Assembly (NCBI GenBank): GCA_946061355.1
Contig: CAMGRE010000049.1
Location: 1 to 12,834, forward strand
Source of the DNA: an uncultured bacterium
Lineage (GTDB): Bacteria > Bacillota > Clostridia > Lachnospirales > Lachnospiraceae
Direction of reading: 5' to 3'
DNA length: 12,834 nt
Under the pieces are notes generated by a model. That model was not told the DNA's origin. It was given only the letters and a program-made list of their open reading frames with translations, and made no database searches. A program made the position numbers and the translations under genes. Below, in pieces: positions 1-5,800 of this stretch (positions are counted from its first letter, which is position 1; each line of letters starts with the position of its first letter).

Positions 1-257
1 ATTTCTTGTCTTCCTGGAATGTTGCTTGCGAATCAAAATCGTTATCTGCGAACGCAAGAACAACCTCGAAAATCCTTCGGATTTCCTCGGTCATTCTTGC
101 GTTCCTGAAATGTTGCTTGCGAATACAAGAAACAACTCATAAATGCTCCGCATTTATTTCGTCATTTCTTGCATTCTAATGAATCAAAATGCATAATAAA
201 AAGCCCAAGAATGCAAGCATTCTGGGCTTTCCATATGCATTTTGATTCGCAAGCAAC
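1..257. repeat. Mosaic of nested palindromic repeats downstream of rpsI
   Basis: This gene-free stretch is made almost entirely of repeats. A 31-nt direct repeat occurs at 3-33 and 94-124 (28 of 31 identical). A 19-bp perfect inverted pair lies at 21-39 (GTTGCTTGCGAATCAAAAT) and 239-257, with a third partial copy at 112-124. Two two-level hairpins lie between them. The first has outer arms 51-60 and 94-103 (AACGCAAGAA/TTCTTGCGTT) around an inner AAATCC-TTC-GGATTT. The second has outer arms 121-132 and 165-176 (11 of 12) around ATAAATGC-TCC-GCATTTAT at 139-157. The block comes within 3 nt of the rpsI stop codon. It resembles REP/BIME-like or MITE-like interspersed repeats. No ORF is supported, and the left edge may continue outside the window. 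Confidence 0.8.
181..248 (-). terminator. Intrinsic terminator of the rplM-rpsI transcript inside a longer inverted repeat
   Basis: On the minus strand the rpsI message runs into a stem of AAAGCCCAGAATGC, loop TT, GCATTCTTGGGCTTT (plus-strand 200-230, one bulged base), followed by a T-rich TTTTTATT. This is a classical Rho-independent terminator. It is wrapped by a perfect 15-bp inverted repeat (181-195 GAATCAAAATGCATA and 234-248), so the whole hairpin is about 68 nt. The outer arms belong to the repeat family of the neighbouring block. The T-tract is on the minus-strand side only, so it should work mainly for rpsI. Confidence 0.85.
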
Positions 258-260
258 TGC

Positions 261-656
261 TTATCTCTTTGAAAACTGCGGCGCACGACGTGCTGCTTTG
301 AGACCGTATTTCTTTCTCTCTTTCATACGAGGGTCTCTTGTCAGGTAGCCTGCTTTCTTCAGTGCCGGTCTGTAATCAGCGTCTGCCTGAAGAAGTGCTC
401 TGGAGATACCATGTCTGATCGCTCCTGCCTGTCCTGTGTATCCGCCGCCATGTACATTTACGATCACGTCAAACTTCTCGTTTGTATCGGTAGCTGCGAA
501 AGGCTGACGAACGATAACCTTCAGTGTCTCAAGTCCGAAATAATCGTCAATGCTTCTTTTATTGATTGTAATCTCGCCTTTTCCGGGTACTAAGTATACT
601 CTGGCGATGGATTTTTTTCTTCTACCTGTTCCGTAGTATCTTGCTGCTTTAGCCAT
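261..656 (-). CDS. rpsI: 30S ribosomal protein uS9
   Basis: This gene encodes uS9 (S9), a small-subunit head protein whose basic C-terminal tail reaches the P-site tRNA. The 131-residue product has the usual length and family landmarks: an N-terminal YYGTGRRKKSIARVYL block, the central VHGGGYTGQAGAIRHGISRAL segment, and the basic end RAPQFSKR with the terminal SKR that contacts tRNA. The ATG at 656 has an AGGAG site at 665-670, 8 nt away. It lies 29 nt downstream of rplM, the near-universal partner of rpsI, and the two are surely cotranscribed. A terminator embedded in palindromic repeats follows almost at once. Nothing is missing from the protein. Confidence 0.98.
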   Translation of the reverse strand: MAKAARYYGTGRRKKSIARVYLVPGKGEITINKRSIDDYFGLETLKVIVRQPFAATDTNEKFDVIVNVHGGGYTGQAGAIRHGISRALLQADADYRPALKKAGYLTRDPRMKERKKYGLKAARRAPQFSKR

Positions 657-685
657 TTTCTATCTCTCCTTTCAGTCCCTTTTGA

Positions 686-1114
686 TTAAAATGTCAATAC
701 TTCAGGTTTCTGAGCTGCATGCTGATGCTCAGGTCCTGCATATACGTGAAGTTTCTTGTACATTTGTCTTCCTAAAGGTCCTTTGGGAAGCATGCCCTTA
801 ACGGCAAGCTCGATTACCTGCTCAGGCTTCTTAGCCAGCTTCTCTCTCAGAGTAGCCTCTTTCATGCCTCCGACATAATCAGAGTGATGATAGTAAATCT
901 TCTGATCCAACTTCTTGCCGGTTACCTTGATCTTCTCTGCATTGATGACGATCACATTGTCACCTGTGTCAATATGAGGTGTGAAGATCGGCTTGTTCTT
1001 TCCTCTTAATACCTTGGCAACCTCTGATGCCAGACGTCCTAATGTCATATCTGTAGCGTCCACTACATACCACTTTCTTTCGATGGTTGCAGGACTAGCC
1101 ATAAAAGTTTTCAT
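686..1114 (-). CDS. rplM: 50S ribosomal protein uL13
   Basis: This gene encodes uL13 (L13), an early-assembling large-subunit protein. The product begins MKTFMASPATIERKWYVVDA and carries the typical LGRLASEVAKVLRGKNKP, IFTPHIDTGDNVIVINAEKI and GMLPKGPLGRQMYKKLHVYAG segments. It is 142 residues long, normal for the family. The frame is open up to 1147, but the start is placed at 1114 because a perfect GGAGG lies at 1122-1126, 7 nt upstream, and the family N-terminus begins at this Met. An upstream consensus promoter and an approximately 160-nt leader give the rplM-rpsI pair its own expression, although read-through from truA is possible. Confidence 0.97.
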   Translation of the reverse strand: MKTFMASPATIERKWYVVDATDMTLGRLASEVAKVLRGKNKPIFTPHIDTGDNVIVINAEKIKVTGKKLDQKIYYHHSDYVGGMKEATLREKLAKKPEQVIELAVKGMLPKGPLGRQMYKKLHVYAGPEHQHAAQKPEVLTF

Positions 1115-1278
1115 TATGTTACCTCCATCATAAATCGCACTTATCAATCTGTTTGTCTCTTAAGGATCACTCATCCGCGGATGTCCGGGCCGCCGATCAG
1201 CTAACCTGTCGAATAAACCGCAGCTTATCCTGCTCTTTCTGTCTGGGAATAACAGAAGTTCGTCAGAACTCGCCACAT
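1115..1278 (-). promoter_or_regulatory. rplM 5' leader, candidate L13-type autoregulatory leader
   Basis: The leader is about 164 nt, predicted from the promoter's -10 box to the rplM ATG. It is much longer than a ribosome binding site needs. Visible elements are AGTTC-TGAC-GAACT and TTCTG...CAGAA hairpins near the 5' end and a 12-bp palindrome CATCCGCGGATG at 1172-1183. L13 leader RNAs are known in low-GC Gram-positive bacteria (Rfam L13_leader), and the position fits. I cannot confirm the covariance model by eye. Part of this leader (1179-1215) closely resembles the rpoA-rplQ spacer at 9835-9873. Confidence 0.45.
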
Positions 1279-1284
1279 TGAAAT

Positions 1285-1313
1285 ATTATAGTATACGCTC
1301 CCGCGTGTGTCAA
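1285..1313 (-). promoter_or_regulatory. Consensus sigma-A promoter for rplM-rpsI
   Basis: On the minus strand TTGACA (1308-1313) and TATAAT (1285-1290) are separated by exactly 17 nt. Both hexamers match the housekeeping consensus perfectly. Transcription should start near 1278. The promoter lies about 47 nt beyond the truA stop codon, so rplM-rpsI has a strong start independent of the ecf-truA unit. Confidence 0.9.
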
Positions 1314-1326
1314 CTGTTTTCTTACA

Positions 1327-1349
1327 GTCTGTGCAGTAAATGCACAGAC
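1327..1349. other. 9-bp perfect hairpin between truA and the rplM promoter
   Basis: GTCTGTGCA (1327-1335) and TGCACAGAC (1341-1349) form a perfect 9-bp inverted repeat around a 5-nt loop. It begins 13 nt upstream of the rplM -35 box and 11 nt downstream of the truA stop codon. No T-tract follows on either strand, so it is a poor canonical terminator. It could be a weak terminator or 3'-end stabilizer for truA mRNA, or a DNA operator next to the promoter. Confidence 0.5.
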
Positions 1350-1360
1350 CTAATGCGCAG

Positions 1361-2113
1361 TCATGGCTGAACGTTTTCGTCAAATTCATACTTGACTAGC
1401 GTCAGTCCGTGCGCCGGTGCAGTAGGCCCTGCCAGATTTCTGTCACAGCCCTCCAGAATCTCCTTTACATGCTCCGGCTCATATCTTCCCCTGCCCACCT
1501 CGAGAAGTGTCCCGACGATGATCCTTACCATATTATAGAGGAATCCTCCGCCGGTAACGCAGATCCTGATCATATGATCCTCTTCCGTGACGCTAATGTC
1601 ATAAATCTCCCGGACCGTAGTCTCCGCCTGCGTATCGATACTGCAAAAACTCTTAAAATCATGCTTTCCGATCAGATACTGTGCCGCCTCCGCCATCTGC
1701 GCCACATCCAACGGCACATACAGGAAATAGGAATACAACCGCTCCGTCGGCAAAGGAAATTCATTATGATAAATTTTATACTCATATGTCTTACGGCTCT
1801 TACACTTCCTGGGGTGAAAATCATCCGCCGCCCGCCAGGACTTCCGGATCCTGATATCCTCCGGCAAACGCTGATTGAGCGCATAGGAAATCTTCTCCGC
1901 AGGGATCCTTGTATTCGTGTCAAACACCGCCACATTGCCGAGCGCATGCACTCCGGAATCCGTCCTGCTGGCTCCGATCACCTGTATCTCTTCCTGAAGC
2001 AGCTCTGACAGATGACGATTCAGTTCCGCTTCGATGGTATTGCCGTTTTTCTGCAGCTGCCATCCGCAATATGCTGTGCCGTCATATGCCACCACCAGTC
2101 CGACTCTCATCAT
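1361..2113 (-). CDS. truA: tRNA pseudouridine(38-40) synthase
   Basis: TruA isomerizes uridines 38, 39 and 40 in the anticodon arm of many tRNAs to pseudouridine. The 250-residue product has the family signature GASRTDSGVHALGNVAVF, with the catalytic aspartate at residue 52. It also has the N-terminal AYDGTAYCGWQ strand, the KTYEYKIY strand in the middle, and GGGFLYNMVRIIVGTLLEVGRG near the C-terminus that forms the active-site cleft. Length is typical. Two tandem Met codons open the frame; the first (2113) is chosen because AAAGGA sits 7 nt upstream. It is the last gene of the ecfA1-ecfA2-ecfT-truA unit, an arrangement conserved in many Firmicutes, 40 nt after ecfT. Confidence 0.97.
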   Translation of the reverse strand: MMRVGLVVAYDGTAYCGWQLQKNGNTIEAELNRHLSELLQEEIQVIGASRTDSGVHALGNVAVFDTNTRIPAEKISYALNQRLPEDIRIRKSWRAADDFHPRKCKSRKTYEYKIYHNEFPLPTERLYSYFLYVPLDVAQMAEAAQYLIGKHDFKSFCSIDTQAETTVREIYDISVTEEDHMIRICVTGGGFLYNMVRIIVGTLLEVGRGRYEPEHVKEILEGCDRNLAGPTAPAHGLTLVKYEFDENVQP

Positions 2114-2153
2114 GGCATGATCCTTTCATTTCTCATAAGCAGTCCTGCCCGAT

Positions 2154-2963
2154 TCACGGCAGAAATCCAATATTCCTTACAACAACCAGCACGATCAGAT
2201 AAAGAACAAGTATCGTATATGCAACTGTATCGCGCTCCTCATAGTGCAGCGGTTTCATCTTTGTGCGGTGTTCTCCTCCCCGGTAACATCTCGCCTCCAT
2301 TGCCATGGCAAGATCGTTGGCACGATGAAATGCCGAGATAAACAGCGGTACCAACAGAGGGATCATTGCCTTTGCCTTCCGGATCAGATTGCCGCTCTCA
2401 AAATCAGCCCCGCGGGCAATCTGCGCTTTCATGATCTTATCCGTTTCCTCCAACAGGATCGGGATAAACCGCAGTGCAATCGACATCATCATGGCGATCT
2501 CATGAACAGGCACCTTCAGAGTTTTAAGCGGTCCCATCAGGCTCTCCATGCCGTCCGTCAGATGGTTCGGTGTCGTCGTCAGCGTCATCAGCGAGGATCC
2601 TATGATCAGGAATACCAGACGGATCGCCATAAAGATTGAAAGCTTCAGCCCTTCCTTTGTGATCGTAAATTTCCAGATCTGGATCAATGTTTCGCCCGGC
2701 GTGAGGAACAGATTGAACACTACCGTGAGCAAAAGCAGGAACATGATCGCTTTCATGCCCTTTACCATATACTGAAACGGCACATGGGAAAGTTTGATCA
2801 CCGCCGCAAGAAACAGTGCCGCCACAAGATATCCGGTGAAATTATGAAACAAAAACAGGGAAATAATATAGACAAAGGTTGCCACCAGCTTCACACGCGG
2901 ATCGAGCCTGTGAATCACGGAATCTGTCTGATAATATTGTCCCAAAGTAATATCTCTAATCAT
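2154..2963 (-). CDS. ecfT: ECF transporter transmembrane coupling protein EcfT
   Basis: EcfT is the membrane scaffold of energy-coupling-factor transporters. It joins the two ATPases to interchangeable substrate-binding S-components that import vitamins or metals. The 269-residue product has an N-terminal GQYYQTDSVIHRLDPRVKL motif, several hydrophobic helices (about residues 25-55, 70-88, 105-128, 155-170, 200-212 and 245-264), and the two cytoplasmic coupling motifs: ARG at 183-185 and an AR-x motif at 224-226, here Ala-Arg-Cys followed by YRGG. These motifs contact the Q-helix grooves of EcfA1 and EcfA2. An AAAGGA lies 8 nt before the start. No S-component gene is nearby, which fits a shared (group II) module serving several dispersed S-components. 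Confidence 0.95.
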   Translation of the reverse strand: MIRDITLGQYYQTDSVIHRLDPRVKLVATFVYIISLFLFHNFTGYLVAALFLAAVIKLSHVPFQYMVKGMKAIMFLLLLTVVFNLFLTPGETLIQIWKFTITKEGLKLSIFMAIRLVFLIIGSSLMTLTTTPNHLTDGMESLMGPLKTLKVPVHEIAMMMSIALRFIPILLEETDKIMKAQIARGADFESGNLIRKAKAMIPLLVPLFISAFHRANDLAMAMEARCYRGGEHRTKMKPLHYEERDTVAYTILVLYLIVLVVVRNIGFLP

Positions 2964-3010
2964 TTCTTTTATCCTTTACTGCTTTCCCGGCACTCCCGGA
3001 ATTTCAGCCT

Positions 3011-3862
3011 TTACCGCTTTCCCAGTGCCTTCAGGATCTCCGCCTTTGCCTCTTCCAGGGTCGTAGCTTCCGGATCCACGTTCAGTCCCGCATTCCGTAA
3101 TTCGTGCATAATATAAGTAACCTGCGGTGCCGCAAGCCCGACCTGTTCCAGCTCCCGGTAATGGCAAAACACCTCCCTGGGAACATCATCAAACATCACG
3201 CTTCCATGATTCATCACGATGATGCGGTCCACATACTTCGCAACGTCCTCCATGCTGTGGGACACGAGAATGACCGTGATCCCCGTCTCTTCCTTCAGTT
3301 TCGCGACCTGATCGAGGATCTCATCACGTCCCTTGGGATCCAATCCGGCCGTCGGCTCGTCCAGGACAAGCACTTCCGGCTGCATTGCAAGGACTCCCGC
3401 GATCGCCACTCTCCGCTTCTGTCCGCCGGACAGATCAAACGGTGACTGATAGAAATATTCCTTCTCGATCCCCACTTGTCTGAGCGCCTGATATGCCCGC
3501 AGTTCCGCCTCTTTCTTCGTAAGTCCCAGATTCTTTGGTCCGAAACAGACATCGGAAAAGACATCTGCTTCAAAAAGCTGATGCTCCGGATACTGGAATA
3601 CCAGCCCCACCTTGCTCCGCAGTTCCTTCTTATTATAATCCTCGTCGTGGATGTCCCTGCCGTTATAATAGATGGCTCCGCCTGTCGGCTTCAGCAGACC
3701 GTTCAAATGCTGCACCAGCGTGGATTTGCCCGATCCTGTATGACCGATCAGACCGATAAACTGACCATCGGGGATCGTCAGACACACATCCTTCAGCGCC
3801 GCGACCGCCATCTCGGTATCGCCGCCATATATATGATTTACATGATCCAGTATGATTGCCAT
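3011..3862 (-). CDS. ecfA2: ECF transporter ATP-binding protein EcfA2
   Basis: This is the second ATPase of the ECF energizing module. ATP hydrolysis by the EcfA1-EcfA2 pair drives toppling of the S-component. The 283-residue product carries Walker A GHTGSGKST (40-48), Q-loop Gln90 in FQYPEHQLF, the LSGGQ signature (144-148), Walker B VLVLDEP with catalytic Glu169, and switch His202. The C-terminal extension after PREVF (about 230-283) is the dimerization region typical of EcfA proteins. All catalytic residues are present. EcfA2 rather than EcfA1 is assigned from its second position and the FQYPEHQLF form of the Q-loop. It begins 22 nt after ecfA1 and is followed by ecfT after 47 nt. Confidence 0.95.
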   Translation of the reverse strand: MAIILDHVNHIYGGDTEMAVAALKDVCLTIPDGQFIGLIGHTGSGKSTLVQHLNGLLKPTGGAIYYNGRDIHDEDYNKKELRSKVGLVFQYPEHQLFEADVFSDVCFGPKNLGLTKKEAELRAYQALRQVGIEKEYFYQSPFDLSGGQKRRVAIAGVLAMQPEVLVLDEPTAGLDPKGRDEILDQVAKLKEETGITVILVSHSMEDVAKYVDRIIVMNHGSVMFDDVPREVFCHYRELEQVGLAAPQVTYIMHELRNAGLNVDPEATTLEEAKAEILKALGKR

Positions 3863-3884
3863 TTTACGCTTTTATCCTATCCTC

Positions 3885-4748
3885 TCAGTGTGATGCATAC
3901 GCGAAATCCCCTAATGCTTTCACTAACTCCTGTGTCGTGAGAATACCGTCAGGGAGAGCAACGCCCGCTTTCTTCAGTTCATACGCAAGCAGCGTGACCT
4001 GCGGCACATCCAGCCTGAGACTTTTTAACCTATCCACCTGCGAAAACACCTCACGCGGCGTCCCCTGCAGTTCGATCCTGCCCTGATCCATCACGATCAC
4101 CCTGTCTGCATGGATTACTTCCTCCATATAATGCGTGATCAGCAAAACGGTAACGCCCTCAACCTGATTGAGCGCCCGCACCGCCCGGATGACCTCTTTG
4201 CGTCCGTTAGGATCCAGCATGGCCGTTGGCTCGTCCAGAATGATACACTTGGGATGCATCGCAAGCACTCCTGCGATGGACACTCTCTGCTTCTGTCCTC
4301 CGGAAAGCTTATTCGGGGAATACTTTCTGTACTCGTACATTCCCACTGCCTTGAGGCTCTCCTCCACGCGCTCCCATATTTCCTTTGTCGGAACACCCAT
4401 GTTCTCCGGGCCGAATCCAACATCCTCCTCGACCACCTGTCCGATGATCTGGTTGTCCGGATTCTGAAAAACCATGCCGGCTCTCTGTCTGATGTCCCAC
4501 ACATTTTCCTCATCCGTCGTGTCCATTCCGTCCACCCATACGGTTCCTTCCGTTGGATGCAGGATGGCATTGATGTGTTTGGCAAGCGTGGATTTCCCGG
4601 AACCGTTATGACCGAGTATCGCCACGAACTCTCCGGGCTTAATATCCAGATCCACGTCATTCACCGCTCTGGTAATGCCCTCCGGATTGCCTTCCTCATC
4701 ACGCCTGATATATTCATATATTAATTTGCTTGTCCTGATAATGCCCAT
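3885..4748 (-). CDS. ecfA1: ECF transporter ATP-binding protein EcfA1
   Basis: This is the first ATPase of the ECF energizing module, partner of the next gene's product. The 287-residue product has Walker A GHNGSGKST (46-54), Q-loop Gln95 in FQNPDNQI, LSGGQ (148-152), Walker B CIILDEP with Glu173, and switch His206. The FQNPDNQI form is typical of EcfA1 (CbiO1). A C-terminal PREVF segment again leads into the dimerization tail. The start at 4748 has a modest AAGGA 9 nt upstream. It is the first gene of ecfA1-ecfA2-ecfT-truA and diverges from the M15 peptidase gene across a 236-nt repeat-bearing region. In many Firmicutes this gene directly follows rplQ; here about 4.5 kb lies between them. 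Confidence 0.95.
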   Translation of the reverse strand: MGIIRTSKLIYEYIRRDEEGNPEGITRAVNDVDLDIKPGEFVAILGHNGSGKSTLAKHINAILHPTEGTVWVDGMDTTDEENVWDIRQRAGMVFQNPDNQIIGQVVEEDVGFGPENMGVPTKEIWERVEESLKAVGMYEYRKYSPNKLSGGQKQRVSIAGVLAMHPKCIILDEPTAMLDPNGRKEVIRAVRALNQVEGVTVLLITHYMEEVIHADRVIVMDQGRIELQGTPREVFSQVDRLKSLRLDVPQVTLLAYELKKAGVALPDGILTTQELVKALGDFAYASH

Positions 4749-4779
4749 ATGACTTTGTCCTTATCTGATACTACCTGAT

Positions 4780-4880
4780 TTCGCGCAGTACAATATCTTT
4801 CAGTATTGTAACATATGCTCCGCATATGTTGCCTCCGGCGGATGCGCATTCGCGCGGTACAATATCTTTCAGTATTGTAC
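4780..4880. repeat. Duplicated palindromic element upstream of ecfA1
   Basis: Two nearly identical copies of about 31 nt lie at 4780-4810 and 4849-4879, differing by one base. Each carries TTCGCGC followed by a hairpin TACAATA...TATTGTA (stems 4789-4795/4804-4810 and 4857-4864/4873-4880). Between them is a perfect 8-bp hairpin ACATATGC-TCC-GCATATGT (4811-4829) and a GC-rich stretch including TCCGGCGGA. The inner hairpin has the same TCC loop and ATGC/GCAT closing pairs as the one at 139-157, which suggests a related architecture. Confidence 0.8.
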
Positions 4881-4924
4881 TAAATTCTCCGTGGAAATAC
4901 AAGATTTTTGATTTTGGACCTGCC

Positions 4925-4953
4925 TTGTCCGTTTTTGATCTGTGTGCTAAAAT
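4925..4953 (+). promoter_or_regulatory. Probable promoter of the M15 peptidase gene
   Basis: TTGTCC (4925-4930) and TAAAAT (4948-4953) are separated by 17 nt on the plus strand, an acceptable sigma-A promoter. Transcription would begin near 4960. The start codon at 4985 is preceded by GGAGG at 4975-4979. Confidence 0.55.
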
Positions 4954-4984
4954 ATACGCGAATATATGACTATCGGAGGCATTT

Positions 4985-5800
4985 ATGAAAAAGTATAAAC
5001 AGCCCCTCACATTGATACTCGTTTTTATCTTATTCTGTGCGGGTGTATTTCTTTTTACAAGGAATTCGGAAACTTTATCGGAATACGCGGAGCGAACGCC
5101 CGAGATCGCCTATGCGGCGCCTGCCGAAGCAGAAGCTGTGCCGTCAGCCGAAAATGATTTGGAAAGCGCAACCTCCAATCAGGAAACAGAGACTGCCATG
5201 GAAGACAGGGTGACCTATCAGCCGGACTTTTACTATGAGTCCCTGTCTGACAGTATAAAGAAGAGAATTACAGGGCTCTCGTACAAGGAAGACTGTACGA
5301 TTCCCTATGAAGATCTGCGGTACGTCCGTGTGTTATACACGAATTTTAACGGTGGCACGAGCACCGGGGAAATCATCTGCAATCAGGCAATCGCCCAGGA
5401 TCTGGTCGAGATCTTCTACGAGCTCTATCAGGCAGAATACCAAATCGAGAGCATCCGCCTAATAGATGAATACAATGCCGATGACCTGCTGTCCATGGAG
5501 GACAACAACACCTCCTGCTTCAATTACCGTACAGTAGAAGGCACCACAAAGCTTTCCAAACATGCCCAGGGACTTGCCATCGACATCAACCCTTTCTTTA
5601 ATCCGTATATCACCTATGAAAACGGCAGGGAAAAGGTATCTCCCGCCGACAGTGAAGCCTATGCCGACAGGAGCAAACCTTTTGCCTACAAGATCGATGA
5701 AAACGACCTGTGCTACAAGCTGTTCACCGAACACGGCTTCGCCTGGGGCGGCCACTGGAACAGCTGCAAGGATTATCAGCATTTCCAGAAAAATCCTTAG
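4985..5800 (+). CDS. M15-family D,D-carboxypeptidase-like exported protein
   Basis: This is the only plus-strand gene in the window. The 271-residue product starts with a Lys-rich n-region and one hydrophobic segment (about 8-25) without a clear cleavage site, so it is probably a membrane-anchored extracytoplasmic enzyme. Residues 30-80 are an acidic, low-complexity linker. The C-terminal half is a VanY/M15-like peptidase domain: SKHAQGLAIDIN supplies zinc ligands His193 and Asp200, and the terminal GGHWNSCKDYQHFQ supplies His266, with Asp263 a candidate catalytic acid. Such enzymes trim peptidoglycan stem peptides; the exact substrate is inferred. GGAGG lies 5 nt before the ATG. Its 3' end overlaps the convergent TPM-protein gene by 4 bp. 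The convergent envelope module suggests a cell-wall or membrane-stress context. Confidence 0.88.
   Translation: MKKYKQPLTLILVFILFCAGVFLFTRNSETLSEYAERTPEIAYAAPAEAEAVPSAENDLESATSNQETETAMEDRVTYQPDFYYESLSDSIKKRITGLSYKEDCTIPYEDLRYVRVLYTNFNGGTSTGEIICNQAIAQDLVEIFYELYQAEYQIESIRLIDEYNADDLLSMEDNNTSCFNYRTVEGTTKLSKHAQGLAIDINPFFNPYITYENGREKVSPADSEAYADRSKPFAYKIDENDLCYKLFTEHGFAWGGHWNSCKDYQHFQKNP

Larger units (their letters stand above)
4749..4984. other. Divergent intergenic region between ecfA1 and the M15 peptidase gene
   Basis: These 236 nt contain no supported gene. The part near ecfA1 (4780-4880) is a duplicated palindromic element. The part near the peptidase (4881-4984) is AT-rich and holds that gene's promoter and ribosome binding site. 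For ecfA1 a minus-strand candidate promoter reads TTGTAT, 17 nt, TACAAT, with the -10-like hexamer inside the repeat copy at 4873-4880. The -35 is weak, so this is only a suggestion. I see no recognisable riboswitch. Confidence 0.6.

Noticed and set aside
1..180. Possible CRISPR array
   Set aside because: Repeats are few, of unequal spacing, and internally palindromic with different inner stems; no spacers of constant length are present.
1409..2008. Long plus-strand ORF opposite truA
   Set aside because: It is a shadow of truA with no ribosome binding site or recognisable protein family; similar shadows opposite ecfA1, ecfA2 and rpoA were dropped for the same reason.
4749..4984. Riboswitch before the ECF transporter genes
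   Set aside because: The structure seen is explained by the repeated hairpin element; no known vitamin or cobalt riboswitch core motif could be recognised, and ecfA1 belongs to a shared, not vitamin-specific, module.
4771..5010. Minus-strand 79-codon ORF with a repeated peptide ending in ILKDIV-type sequence
   Set aside because: The repeated peptide is only the translation of the duplicated palindromic element, the start lies inside the oppositely oriented peptidase gene, and there is no good ribosome binding site.
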